Positions 1-8,441 are shown, counted from the first letter of the stretch. The stretch is 59,798 nucleotides of DNA from a bacterium (GCA_024228495.1 JAAETJ010001080.1:1-59798); one strand, 5' to 3'. Numbers and translations are program-made. Notes: generated by a model not told the origin, from the sequence alone.

Positions 1-44
1 AACCACCCTTGATCTCCTGACGAACGTCGCGATCAAGGGTGGTT
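1..44. repeat. Perfect 14-bp inverted repeat at window edge
   Basis: Arms 1-14 (AACCACCCTTGATC) and 31-44 are exact reverse complements around a 16-nt loop. No T-run follows the right arm, so it is either the bidirectional terminator of a gene outside the window or a leader structure of the dctB-like gene that starts 35 bp later. Confidence 0.7.
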
Positions 45-78
45 GATATTAGCGTCAATTGTATCATCTGGATAAGCC

Positions 79-1887
79 ATGCGAAAAGCTCGACATCAAG
101 CTGACTGGAACCATGTCCTTTATGCCTTGTTTGCCATTGCCATTTTAGGTCTGTCATCGTTTGGTGGTCTTTTTGTTGAACGCTGGTCCTTGTCAAGCAT
201 CAAAACTACCGCCATTGAACGCACCTTGCTGTACAAAAGCACCTTGAATAACGCCATCAACCGCCTGCGCTATTTGCCATTGGTCATTTCTCGCCATCCC
301 GTCATCTCCGATTTGCTTGAAAAACATCAAGGCCTTGATGATGCGCGCACCTACCTCTCGAGCATCAACACGGCGTCCAACGGCGCGGTGATCTATGTCC
401 TTGATAAAACCGGCCGCACCATCGCCTCCAGCAATTGGCAACACGCCAAGAGTTTTGAAGGCAACAATTATGGTTTCCGCCCCTATTTCCAACAAGCACT
501 GGCGGGAGGCGAAGGACGCCTGTTCGCCATTGGCGTGACAACAAAACGGGCTGGATATTTTTTCTCGCGGCCCGTTTATTCACGTCTACAATCCAACAAT
601 GTGCTTGGCGTCGTCGTCGTCAAGGTGGAACTGGAGCAGCTGCAATCCGAATGGGAAGAAGGCGGCGAGAACGTCTTTGTCACCAGCAAGGATGATGTGA
701 TCATTCTCTCCAGCAATCCCCTGTGGACCTATAAAACAACCAAGCCCTTGTCGATCAAAACACGAGAGAAAATTGCAGCGAGTCGTATATTCGATGAACA
801 AAGCCTGGACCCTCTCGACTTTAAAGGGGTGCAACACCAATTTGCGGGGTCGGTGTCCATTAGCGGCGGGCAATATCATGCCTTTGCCGGCAAACCCGAT
901 CAAAACGGCCTGACAGTCTTTTATCTTACCGAACTTCGTGCGGCGAAAAACGCCAAATGGCTGTCGATGATCCTGCTGCTCACCGCCGGATTTCTGTCCT
1001 TGATGATTTTTCTTTATTTGCGCGAGCGAACGCGCAAACTGGTGCTCGACAAGGAGGCGCGTGAAGCGCGCCGCATCAGACGGATCAACGAACAACTGGA
1101 AACAGAAATCAATACCCGCAAACATGTTGAAAAAGAATTGCGCAATGCCCAAAAAGAACTCGTTCTGGCAACAAAAATGGCCGCTCTAGGCCGTATGTCA
1201 GCCGCCATTGCCCACGAAGTCAATCAACCAATAGCCGCCATTCGCACCTTTGCTGCCAGCAGTAAACTGCTGGTCCAACGTGGTCACAGCACAGACGCGG
1301 TACAAGCCCTTGACGATATTTCAAAAATGACCGAGCGCCTGGCGATCATCACAGGCGATCTCAAATTACTGGCCAGAAATTCCAACGAACAACATAGCCG
1401 CGTCGATCTGCGCGTGGCGATCGCCAATTCGATGAAATTGTTTAACGCAGAATTTAAAAGCTCAAAGATAGCGGTCACCAAGAATATTCCAGCGCATCCG
1501 GTTTGGGTTGAAGGCAGCCTGACGCGGATCGAACAAGTGCTGATCAACCTTATCCGCAACGCGCTGGACGCGATGAAAGACAGCACCAACAAACACCAAC
1601 TCGGCGCTTCCTTGTTCATCGAAGATATGCAAGCGGTTCTACACATTGAAGATAATGGCGTCGGTCTTAGCAGCAAAGTTGCTGAATATCTGTTCGACCC
1701 GTTTTTTACAACCAAACCACTGGGCGAGGGAACGGGCCTGGGGCTGGCAATTTCCTATGGTATTGTGGAAGAAATGGGCGGTAAGCTAAGGGCGCGCAAT
1801 CTGCCAAATGGCGGTGCCTCCTTCTCAGTCCGTCTTGGATTGGCACCAAAGCTTGTCGACCATAAAACACTGGAGATCACCACGTGA
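79..1887 (+). CDS. dctB: DctB-type sensor histidine kinase (first pair)
   Basis: Membrane sensor kinase expected to sense an organic acid in the periplasm and phosphorylate the response regulator encoded next. Seen: membrane segments at about residues 13-34 and 294-314 enclosing a periplasmic Cache-like sensor region (the GNNYGFRPYFQQAL type motif is typical of DctB), a short coiled linker, a HisKA segment with AHEVNQP (phospho-acceptor His379) and a HATPase domain with an N-box (NLIRNALDAM) and the GTGLGL G-box. The 602-residue length is normal for DctB. Its end overlaps the next gene by 4 bp (GTGA), so the two are translationally coupled. The DctB family assignment is good; the ligand is unknown, and because the downstream transporter is TAXI-type it need not be a C4-dicarboxylate. 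Confidence 0.88.
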   Translation: MRKARHQADWNHVLYALFAIAILGLSSFGGLFVERWSLSSIKTTAIERTLLYKSTLNNAINRLRYLPLVISRHPVISDLLEKHQGLDDARTYLSSINTASNGAVIYVLDKTGRTIASSNWQHAKSFEGNNYGFRPYFQQALAGGEGRLFAIGVTTKRAGYFFSRPVYSRLQSNNVLGVVVVKVELEQLQSEWEEGGENVFVTSKDDVIILSSNPLWTYKTTKPLSIKTREKIAASRIFDEQSLDPLDFKGVQHQFAGSVSISGGQYHAFAGKPDQNGLTVFYLTELRAAKNAKWLSMILLLTAGFLSLMIFLYLRERTRKLVLDKEAREARRIRRINEQLETEINTRKHVEKELRNAQKELVLATKMAALGRMSAAIAHEVNQPIAAIRTFAASSKLLVQRGHSTDAVQALDDISKMTERLAIITGDLKLLARNSNEQHSRVDLRVAIANSMKLFNAEFKSSKIAVTKNIPAHPVWVEGSLTRIEQVLINLIRNALDAMKDSTNKHQLGASLFIEDMQAVLHIEDNGVGLSSKVAEYLFDPFFTTKPLGEGTGLGLAISYGIVEEMGGKLRARNLPNGGASFSVRLGLAPKLVDHKTLEITT

Positions 1888-3242
1888 CCAAAAATGTTGT
1901 GCTCATTGATGATGAACAAGCGATGCGTCGGTCGGTTGAACAATGGCTTGATCTTTCAGATTTTAATGTGCGCTCCTTTTCCAATGGCCATGAAGCTCTG
2001 AGGGAATTGTCCGCAGATTTTGATGGCGTTATTGTTTCAGATGTTAAAATGCCGGGTATTGACGGTATGGAAGTACTGGATGCGGTGATCAATATTGATA
2101 CCCAAATCCCGGTCATTTTGATCACCGGTCACGGCGAAGTGGCGATGGCGGTCGAGGCCATGAAAAGGTCGGCCCATGATTTCCTCGAAAAACCATTTTC
2201 CCCTGAACGCCTTTTAGAGGTTGTTTCGCGCGCCCATGATCATCGCACTCTGGTGCTTGAAAATCGTCGTCTGCGCGGCAAGCTCGCCGATATTTCCGGC
2301 CTCAAAAAACGCCTCATCGGCGATAGCAAAGCCATCCAGGCACTGCGCAACGAAATCACCGACCTGGCCTCGACCAATGTCAATATTCTACTGCAGGGGG
2401 AAACAGGCACCGGTAAGGAAGTAATTGCCCGCGCCCTGCATGATTTCAGCAATCGGACCACAAACCACTTCACGGCGATTGACTGCGGCGCTATCCCCTC
2501 TGATTTGTTCGAGAGTGAATTTTTTGGCCATCAAGCAGGAGCCTTTACGGGCGCCATTAACAAAAAGATCGGCTTTTTCGAGCACGCTAATCATGGCACC
2601 ATATTTCTCGATGAGATCGTCAATCTGCATTTCGCGATGCAGGCCAAGCTTTTGCGTGTATTGCAAGAGCGCCAGATTACCCCGGTTGGAGCCAACAAAG
2701 CGGTTGATATCGATATCCGGTTGGTGTCAGCAACCAATGAAACGATTGACAAAGCCATCAAGGAAGAACGCTTTCGCGCTGACCTTTATTATCGGATCAA
2801 TACCATCGAATTATATGTGCCGCCTTTGCGCGAGCGGGGAGATGATGTGATCTTGCTGTTTGAACATTTCGTGCAGATTGCCGAACGGGAATTCAAGCGC
2901 GATGCCCCCGTGCTCTCCGCAAATGACCTTGCCAAACTGCGAAGCCATGCTTGGCCCGGCAATGTGCGAGAGTTGAAAAATATCGCCGAGCGCTTCACTT
3001 TGTGGCGCGGCACCGGTTACGCACGCATAAGCGAACTTATGCAAGGGGCCAAACCACATAAAGACAGTGCAAACTGCACGCTCAAAGATCAGATGAATAA
3101 TTTCGAGCGCGATGTCATTGCCAGCTCTCTTGCCAAATATGAGGGAAATATCTCCGACGTTATGCTCGACCTTAGCCTGCCAAGGCGCACCCTCAATGAC
3201 AAGATGGTCAAGTACGGACTGGCGAAAGAAAAATACAGCTGA
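1884..3242 (+). CDS. dctD: DctD-type sigma54-dependent response regulator (first pair)
   Basis: NtrC-family activator: receiver domain (about 1-120, phospho-acceptor Asp53 in VSDVKMPG), AAA+ domain with Walker A GETGTGKE, an intact GAFTGA sigma54-contact loop (residues 219-224), Walker B-like TIFLDE, and a C-terminal Fis-type helix-turn-helix ending at residue 452. It begins with GTG overlapping the dctB stop. The intact GAFTGA loop and a -24/-12 promoter directly downstream (3364-3381) make it very likely that it activates the TAXI-TRAP genes together with RpoN (17200-18783). Product function is firmly supported by motifs; the target is inferred from position. Confidence 0.9.
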   Translation: MTKNVVLIDDEQAMRRSVEQWLDLSDFNVRSFSNGHEALRELSADFDGVIVSDVKMPGIDGMEVLDAVINIDTQIPVILITGHGEVAMAVEAMKRSAHDFLEKPFSPERLLEVVSRAHDHRTLVLENRRLRGKLADISGLKKRLIGDSKAIQALRNEITDLASTNVNILLQGETGTGKEVIARALHDFSNRTTNHFTAIDCGAIPSDLFESEFFGHQAGAFTGAINKKIGFFEHANHGTIFLDEIVNLHFAMQAKLLRVLQERQITPVGANKAVDIDIRLVSATNETIDKAIKEERFRADLYYRINTIELYVPPLRERGDDVILLFEHFVQIAEREFKRDAPVLSANDLAKLRSHAWPGNVRELKNIAERFTLWRGTGYARISELMQGAKPHKDSANCTLKDQMNNFERDVIASSLAKYEGNISDVMLDLSLPRRTLNDKMVKYGLAKEKYS

Positions 3243-3263
3243 TCGGCAGTATCTCGCCGATCA
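3240..3263 (+). terminator. Hairpin after dctD
   Basis: Eight-bp perfect stem (TGATCGGC / GCCGATCA, 3240-3247 and 3256-3263) that includes the dctD stop codon. It is not followed by a clear T-tract, so it may be a weak terminator or a processing stem. Confidence 0.4.
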
Positions 3264-3363
3264 GTCCCCTTTGTCAGCGTATTATTGCCGATAGTCGATA
3301 GCGTTATTTTTTCCCATTCTAATTTAATTACTTAATAACAATTGTTTACAGTTTGTTTACTAA

Positions 3364-3381
3364 GTTGGCCTGGACTTTGCT
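3364..3381 (+). promoter_or_regulatory. Sigma54 (-24/-12) promoter of TAXI-TRAP operon
   Basis: The sequence GTTGGCCTGGACTTTGCT has GG at 3367-3368 and GC at 3379-3380 separated by exactly 10 bases, with TTGG and TTTGC contexts as in the TTGGCAC-N5-TTGC consensus. Predicted transcription start is about 3392. It follows a gene for an NtrC-family activator, and rpoN is present in this window. Mismatch: the consensus CAC after GG is CCT here. Confidence 0.75.
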
Positions 3382-3389
3382 ACTATATA

Positions 3390-3444
3390 AAATGGGCACA
3401 CCGCCCGTCATCACTTTAAATGGGCACACCGCCCGTTATCACTT
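3390..3444 (+). repeat. Tandem 28-bp repeat with GGGC-N5-GCCC dyads in the leader
   Basis: Two head-to-tail copies (3390-3416 and 3418-3444) of AAATGGGCACACCGCCCGT plus an ATCACTT tail, with one C/T difference. Each holds the dyad GGGC-ACACC-GCCC. They begin at the predicted transcription start and end 19 nt before the start codon, so they lie in the 5' untranslated RNA and not at an upstream enhancer position. Confidence 0.8.
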
Positions 3445-3463
3445 ATTGTTCTGGGAGGAACTC

Positions 3464-4513
3464 ATGAATAATCCAAAACGTAGTCTGGGCATTGCTCTCA
3501 GCGCCCTTACCGCTGCATCGATATTTTCCGTATCGATGTTTGCAACTGGCCACGCCAAAAAGGCCATGAAACCAAAGGCGCAAAACTTCATTTTGGCCAC
3601 TGCTTCCACGGGTGGTACCTATTATCCCGTCGGCGTTGCCATCGCCACACTGACCAAGGTCAAATTGCAGCCGAAAAAGAAAATCGGCATGGCCGCCATC
3701 AACTCGGCAGGCTCCGGAGAAAATGTCCGTCTGCTACGTGAAAATGAAGCCCAGTTTGCCATCCTGCAAGGCCTGTTTGGTCATTATGCTGCAACCGGCA
3801 CCGGCCCCGTAAAAGCCGATGGCCCACAAAAGAAACTGCGCGCTGTCACCATGCTTTGGCAAAATGTCGAACAATTTGTGATTGCCGCCAAACATGCCAA
3901 AACCGGTACCGTGTCTGACCTCGCCGGCCTCAAGGGCCAGGCAATGGCCATGGGCAAAAAGAACTCCGGCACCATCGGCTCCAACCGCACATTGCTCAAA
4001 GAGCTTGGTGTTGATATCGACAAGGACTACAAGCTCGTGCATGGCGGCTATGGCCCCTCTGCCAACGCTGTCCAAAACGGTAAAGCCGCTGGCATGGGAA
4101 CCCCGTCCGGTGTTCCCGGTGGCGCTGTGACCAAACTTTTTGCTGCGGCCAAAGGCAAGGTAAAAATGCTGTCCTTCACTCCCGAACAAGCCAAAAAAGC
4201 TGATGCTGGCAAAGGCCTGTGGACCCCATACACCATCAAGGCCGGTACTTATCCTGGACAGGACAAGGACGTCAACACCATCGCTCAACCAAACTTCCTG
4301 GCGACAAGCGTCGATGTCAATGATGAAGCAGTTTATCTCATTACCAAAACCATTTATGAAAACCTGCCATTCCTCAACGCCATCCACAAGGCAACGAAAG
4401 CCATGGCCATTGAAAAAGCCATCACCGGCCTGCCTGTGCCACTGCATGCAGGAGCCGCTCGCTACTATAAAGAAATCGGCATCAAAATTCCTGAAATGCT
4501 GATTGCCAAATAG
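3464..4513 (+). CDS. TAXI family TRAP transporter solute-binding protein
   Basis: Periplasmic binding protein of a TAXI-type (TRAP-associated extracytoplasmic immunogenic) transporter; binds an unknown organic acid and delivers it to the fused permease encoded next. I chose ATG 3464 (349 aa) because GGGAGGAA lies just upstream; an in-frame extension to 3353 would cross the promoter and repeats. Signal peptide about residues 1-32 ending in the ATGHA/K region. The family pattern ATASTGGTYYPVG is at the mature N terminus, and the GTIGSNRTLL and ATSVDVNDEAVY segments are also typical. A hairpin follows the stop codon, as expected for a highly expressed binding protein. Confidence 0.88.
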   Translation: MNNPKRSLGIALSALTAASIFSVSMFATGHAKKAMKPKAQNFILATASTGGTYYPVGVAIATLTKVKLQPKKKIGMAAINSAGSGENVRLLRENEAQFAILQGLFGHYAATGTGPVKADGPQKKLRAVTMLWQNVEQFVIAAKHAKTGTVSDLAGLKGQAMAMGKKNSGTIGSNRTLLKELGVDIDKDYKLVHGGYGPSANAVQNGKAAGMGTPSGVPGGAVTKLFAAAKGKVKMLSFTPEQAKKADAGKGLWTPYTIKAGTYPGQDKDVNTIAQPNFLATSVDVNDEAVYLITKTIYENLPFLNAIHKATKAMAIEKAITGLPVPLHAGAARYYKEIGIKIPEMLIAK

Positions 4514-4528
4514 CTGTCTTGAAACCGA

Positions 4529-4556
4529 TCGAGAGAGGGGGAGACCTCTCTCTCGA
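4529..4556 (+). terminator. Hairpin between TAXI binding protein and permease genes
   Basis: Nine-bp stem TCGAGAGAG (4529-4537) with CTCTCTCGA (4548-4556), loop GGGGAGACCT, then a short T-run. Probably a partial terminator or 3' stabiliser that lowers permease expression relative to the binding protein. Confidence 0.6.
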
Positions 4557-4601
4557 CCATTTTGCTCCAACGAAACATGATTGAATGATCTATTACCAAC
4601 C

Positions 4602-6695
4602 ATGAACAACCAATCAGACTATAGCGATCCCCAATTTCTCACCTGGACAAGCGCTGGCCTCGGCGTTTGCTTGGCTATCGGCCATATCTGGATGAATATA
4701 TTCGGCAATGTCTCGACCCTGCTGCAAAATGGTATTCACTTCGCCGGGTTTGCACTTTTGTGCTCGCTTGTCTATCCTCTCTCTCCCAAGACCTTTGCCA
4801 AATTTCCAGCCTTGCGCGCTCTTGATATCTGGTTTGGGTTAGTGGTAGCGGCTTCGGCGATTTATCTGGTGCTGGCCGAAGACGCCATTTACGCACGAGG
4901 GGTCCGCCTTGTGACGCTGGACTGGATTGCTGGCGTCATCACCATTATCGGCGCCATTGAATTTACCCGCCGCACAACCGGCTGGATCATCCCCATCCTG
5001 ATCCTTATTGCTCTGTCCTATATCAGCTTTTGGGGAGCGCATATTGGCGGCATATTCGCGTTTGGCGGCCTGTCGCTCGAAACCTTGATGTTCCGCTCAA
5101 TTTATGGCGACGACGCCCTGTTCGGCTCCATTGCCGGTATCAGCTCGACCTTTGTATTCATGTTCATCCTGTTTGGGGCCTTTTTGCTGAAATCGGGAGC
5201 CGGACAGTTCATTATTAATCTGTCGCAGGCGGTTGCCGGGCGCTTTGTAGGTGGTCCTGGCTTCGTGGCAATTTTGGCCAGCGGACTGACAGGGACCATT
5301 TCAGGATCCGCCATAGCCAATACCGCGTCCACCGGTGTCATAACCATTCCCATGATGAAAAAAGCCGGGTTTCCAGGGCATTTTGCGGCAGGCGTTGAAG
5401 CCTCGTCTTCCACTGGCGGGCAGTTAATGCCACCCATCATGGGTGCTGGCGCCTTTGTTATGGCCGCCATCACACAAATTTCCTATACGTATATCGTCGC
5501 CATGAGTATCTTGCCTGCCGTGCTGTATTTTGCCTCTGTCGCCTTTTTTGTGCGCATTGAAGCGCGGCGCTCCCATGCCAACCAGCAGGCAGAAGAAGAT
5601 GCCCCCTCGCTCGCGCATGTCATGAAAAATGGCGGCCCATCCTTTATCATTCCCGTCACCTTGTTGATCACTTTGCTGGTCAATGGCTATACTCCGACCT
5701 ATGCTGCAGGCTATGCAATCTTGTCCTGCGTTGCCGCCTCCTGGCTGACACCGCATCGCATGGGCCCCAAAGCCATTTTCGAAGCTCTGTTCCTTGGAGC
5801 CAAAAATATGATCATGACCGCCGTTCTGCTTTGTGCTGTCGGACTGGTTGTCAATGTCATCGCAACGGCTGGGATCGGCAACACCTTCTCCTTGATGATT
5901 TCAAACTGGGCTGGAGGCTCGCTACTCATCGCCTTTGTGCTAGTGGCGCTGGCCTCCTTGATCCTTGGCATGGGGCTACCGGTCACAGCCGCCTATATCG
6001 TGCTAGGCACCTTGTCTGCTCCGGCTCTCTATCAGCTTATATTACAATCACAGATGGTCGATTTGCTGGTTGCCGGGTCCGTTCCAGATACCGCCAAAGC
6101 CATTTTCATGATCGCAGTTCCCGACAAGCTCGCCGCCCTTGGTGCGCCCATGAGCCATATCGATGCCACGGCCATTGTTTCTCAGCTTCCTCTTGAGACC
6201 CTTGGCCTGCTCTATGACAAACTGTTTGATCCAGCCTTAATGCTCACCACTTTGCTGTCAGCTCATATGATCATTTTCTGGCTCTCGCAAGACAGCAATG
6301 TCACCCCACCGGTTTGCCTTGCTGCATTTACAGCCGCCGCCATTGCCAAATCGCCCCCCATGAAAACCGGCTTTTCAGCGTGGAAAATCGCCAAGGGACT
6401 TTATGTCGTGCCCTTGCTATTTGCCTATACCCCCCTGCTCTCGGGTGACTGGCTAAAAATGATGGAAATTTTTGTCTTCGCGCTGTTTGGCTTGTGGATA
6501 TTGAGCGCTGCGGTCGAGGGCTATTGGGAAAACCGGCTGTCCATCATTCCGCGTCTGCTGGGTCTTGGCATCGGCATCGCCCTGATCTGGCCTGCCCCGC
6601 TGCTATTCCACCTGATGGCGCTGGCGGGGTTTGTTGCCTTGTTCGCATGGAACATCAAGTTCCCAAACACGGTGTCAAGCACGAAAGCTGCGTAA
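4602..6695 (+). CDS. TRAP transporter permease, DctQM-fused (TAXI type)
   Basis: Integral membrane permease using ion-gradient driven uptake. About 697 aa with an N-terminal small-subunit-like hydrophobic region (residues about 20-150) followed by a DctM-like large domain (many TM segments, with conserved patches FILFGAFLLKSGAG, SGSAIANTASTGVITIP and GGQLMPPIMGAGAFVMA); a third hydrophobic block forms the C terminus. This fused form is the normal partner of TAXI binding proteins. Start uncertain: TTG 4581 gives seven more residues, and neither start has a strong ribosome-binding site. Belongs to the operon driven from 3364. Confidence 0.88.
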   Translation: MNNQSDYSDPQFLTWTSAGLGVCLAIGHIWMNIFGNVSTLLQNGIHFAGFALLCSLVYPLSPKTFAKFPALRALDIWFGLVVAASAIYLVLAEDAIYARGVRLVTLDWIAGVITIIGAIEFTRRTTGWIIPILILIALSYISFWGAHIGGIFAFGGLSLETLMFRSIYGDDALFGSIAGISSTFVFMFILFGAFLLKSGAGQFIINLSQAVAGRFVGGPGFVAILASGLTGTISGSAIANTASTGVITIPMMKKAGFPGHFAAGVEASSSTGGQLMPPIMGAGAFVMAAITQISYTYIVAMSILPAVLYFASVAFFVRIEARRSHANQQAEEDAPSLAHVMKNGGPSFIIPVTLLITLLVNGYTPTYAAGYAILSCVAASWLTPHRMGPKAIFEALFLGAKNMIMTAVLLCAVGLVVNVIATAGIGNTFSLMISNWAGGSLLIAFVLVALASLILGMGLPVTAAYIVLGTLSAPALYQLILQSQMVDLLVAGSVPDTAKAIFMIAVPDKLAALGAPMSHIDATAIVSQLPLETLGLLYDKLFDPALMLTTLLSAHMIIFWLSQDSNVTPPVCLAAFTAAAIAKSPPMKTGFSAWKIAKGLYVVPLLFAYTPLLSGDWLKMMEIFVFALFGLWILSAAVEGYWENRLSIIPRLLGLGIGIALIWPAPLLFHLMALAGFVALFAWNIKFPNTVSSTKAA

Positions 6696-6705
6696 TGGTC
6701 CCGAA

Positions 6706-6732
6706 TTGCCATTCTCGCTATTGCTATGGCAA
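6706..6732 (+). terminator. Weak hairpin after the TRAP permease
   Basis: TTGCCAT (6706-6712) pairs with ATGGCAA (6726-6732), stem 7 bp, no T-run. The rest of 6733-6857 shows no convincing gene or signal. Confidence 0.3.
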
Positions 6733-6857
6733 GCGCCGCTGTACACGTGCGTATTTTTGATCGGCACACCTATTTCATCACTTACTTACCTAACGATATT
6801 TCGTAATCCAGACAATATGACACCGATGATGAAAAATTGTGTGACTTCCCTTTCAAT

Positions 6858-6937
6858 AGCCCATACCCTGTCTCCTTAAAATGAGTGTGTGAGAAGCCTG
6901 TAAGCACACTTACTTTTAAGGAGACAGGGTATGGGCT
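6858..6937 (+). promoter_or_regulatory. Perfect 24-bp inverted repeat that can hide a ribosome-binding site
   Basis: Left arm 6858-6881 (AGCCCATACCCTGTCTCC then TTAAAA) is the exact reverse complement of 6914-6937, with a 32-nt loop that has further GTGTG/CACAC complementarity. The right arm carries AAGGAG (6918-6923) and ATG (6931-6933) of the small ORF that overlaps truB, so in RNA the hairpin would occlude initiation. A miniature mobile repeat is the main alternative. Confidence 0.75.
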
Positions 6938-7041
6938 GGCTAAAGCCGTTTCCATCTGAAGACGGAAGTTTTAGACCAATTCTAAAAAATGAACAATTAG
7001 TGAAACAAACATGGCCCGACGCAAACGTGGTCAGCCGGTGA
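6931..7041 (+). CDS. Small ORF (36 aa) overlapping the truB start
   Basis: ATG at 6931 is preceded by AAGGAGA at ideal distance (7 nt between AAGGAG and ATG); the frame stays open for 36 codons and stops with TGA at 7039-7041, 31 bp inside truB in another frame. The truB ATG (7011) itself has no clear Shine-Dalgarno, which fits a leader peptide that couples translation. The protein begins MGWLKPFPSEDGS and shows no family I recognise. It could be fortuitous; the evidence is the ribosome-binding site and the arrangement, not homology. Confidence 0.45.
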   Translation: MGWLKPFPSEDGSFRPILKNEQLVKQTWPDANVVSR

Positions 7042-7931
7042 ATGGTTGGCTTATACTCGATAAACCCCTGGAAATCACTTCGACCAGTGCCGTTAATGTG
7101 CTCAAACGTCTGTTTGATGCGCAAAAGGCTGGCCATGCCGGTACTCTCGATCCGCTGGCCTCTGGTGTACTGCCCGTGGCTTTTGGCGAGGCCACCAAAA
7201 CCATGCCCTATGTCATGGACAGCGAAAAGAGCTATCGCTTCATGGTCCGCTGGGGGGAGCAAACCAACACCGATGACGCTCAAGGCAAGACCATCAAAAC
7301 CAACGATCAACGCCCCTCAAAAAACGATATTGAAACCTTGCTGGATGATTTTTCGGGTGAGATCGAGCAAACACCACCCGCTTTTTCGGCCATCCATATC
7401 AAGGGTGAGCGCGCCTACAAGCTGGCCCGGCGAGGCGAGGAGGTCGTCATGCCCTCGCGCCTTGTGCGTATCGATGGCCTGACAATCACCGCGCAGCCCG
7501 ATGCTGATCATTGTGAATTTGAGGTCGATTGCGGAAAAGGCACATATGTACGCGCTTTTGCCCGCGATCTGGGGCAAAAACTGGGCTGCTATGGCCATAT
7601 AGTTGAATTGCGTCGAACGCGCGTCGGGAAGTTCCTTGAACCAATGTCGATTTCACTGGATAAACTGCGTGAGTTAAGCCATAGTGCCGCGGATCGAGAA
7701 GCATTACTTGCAAAACTGCTTTGCGTGGAGACCGCCCTGGACGACATCCCGGAGCTGGCCATAAACGCAAATGACGCCTTTCGACTAAAACAGGGACAAT
7801 CCGTGCTGCTACGTGGCGCAAATGCCCCCATCATAACCGGAGCGGTCTATGCAACCTTGCAAGGCGAACTCATTGCAATCGGCGACGTCGAGCGCGGAGA
7901 GTTAAAGCCAACCAGGGTTTTTAATTTATAG
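7011..7931 (+). CDS. truB: tRNA pseudouridine(55) synthase TruB
   Basis: Forms pseudouridine 55 in the T-arm of tRNAs. 306 aa, normal length. N-terminal NGWLILDKP, catalytic motif GHAGTLDPLASGVLPVA (the Asp of TLDP is the nucleophile), then the YRFMVRWG and CGKGTYVRA blocks and a C-terminal PUA-like region (GELIAIGDVERGELKPTRVF). Followed 34 bp later by rpsO, the conserved order in Proteobacteria; rbfA and infB, which often precede truB, are absent here. The start codon lacks a good ribosome-binding site and lies within the 36-codon ORF. Confidence 0.96.
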   Translation: MARRKRGQPVNGWLILDKPLEITSTSAVNVLKRLFDAQKAGHAGTLDPLASGVLPVAFGEATKTMPYVMDSEKSYRFMVRWGEQTNTDDAQGKTIKTNDQRPSKNDIETLLDDFSGEIEQTPPAFSAIHIKGERAYKLARRGEEVVMPSRLVRIDGLTITAQPDADHCEFEVDCGKGTYVRAFARDLGQKLGCYGHIVELRRTRVGKFLEPMSISLDKLRELSHSAADREALLAKLLCVETALDDIPELAINANDAFRLKQGQSVLLRGANAPIITGAVYATLQGELIAIGDVERGELKPTRVFNL

Positions 7932-7965
7932 ATTTTCTCTTAGATAAATTTTAAAAGGAGTTCCG

Positions 7966-8235
7966 ATGTCGATCACGAACGAACGAAAAGCCGAATTGAT
8001 GAAAGAATATGGCATCAAGGATGGCGATACAGGTTCACCCGAAGTGCAGGTTGCCGTTCTCACCGAACGGATTGTCAACCTGACTGAACATTTCAAAGGC
8101 CACAAAAAAGACAATCATTCTCGTCGCGGCCTGCTGAAAATGGTGAGTACACGCCGCCGCCTTCTTGACTATGTCAAAGGCAAGGATGTTTCACGCTATG
8201 AAGGCTTGATAAAACGCCTCGGCCTGCGCCGCTAA
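7966..8235 (+). CDS. rpsO: 30S ribosomal protein S15
   Basis: 89 aa, the exact family length; binds 16S rRNA in the central domain of the small subunit. Recognisable segments [35 protein letters not shown] and [11 protein letters not shown]. Start ATG with AAAAGGAG 6 nt upstream. Lies between truB and pnp in the canonical order. Confidence 0.98.
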   Translation: MSITNERKAELMKEYGIKDGDTGSPEVQVAVLTERIVNLTEHFKGHKKDNHSRRGLLKMVSTRRRLLDYVKGKDVSRYEGLIKRLGLRR

Positions 8236-8261
8236 CTCAAAGGACTAATAGGAATTTACAT

Positions 8262-8441
8262 GGTGTGTTCGCAAAACGTAACGCGCCTTCCCTACTTCCA
8301 GTGGTGTGTGACGCATTGCTAACACACCCTACATTGAGATGTTTCACCACCCGGCTAATCAGATTTCAGGGTGGGGCAACATCAAATACCAAAAAAATAT
8401 CCGTAAGCTAGACCGTGCTCATTTGGCCAGGAGGCCCGAGC
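8262..8441 (+). promoter_or_regulatory. pnp leader with three inverted repeats
   Basis: Region between rpsO and pnp. (a) GGTGTGTT at 8262-8269 and a second GGTGTGT at 8303-8309 can each pair with AACACACC at 8321-8328, giving mutually exclusive stems. (b) CCACCC 8347-8352 pairs with GGGTGG 8369-8374. (c) GCTC 8417-8420 / GAGC 8438-8441 enclose GGCC-AGGA-GGCC. In enterobacteria the pnp leader is folded, cut by RNase III and degraded by PNPase itself; a similar autoregulation is inferred. Confidence 0.5.
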
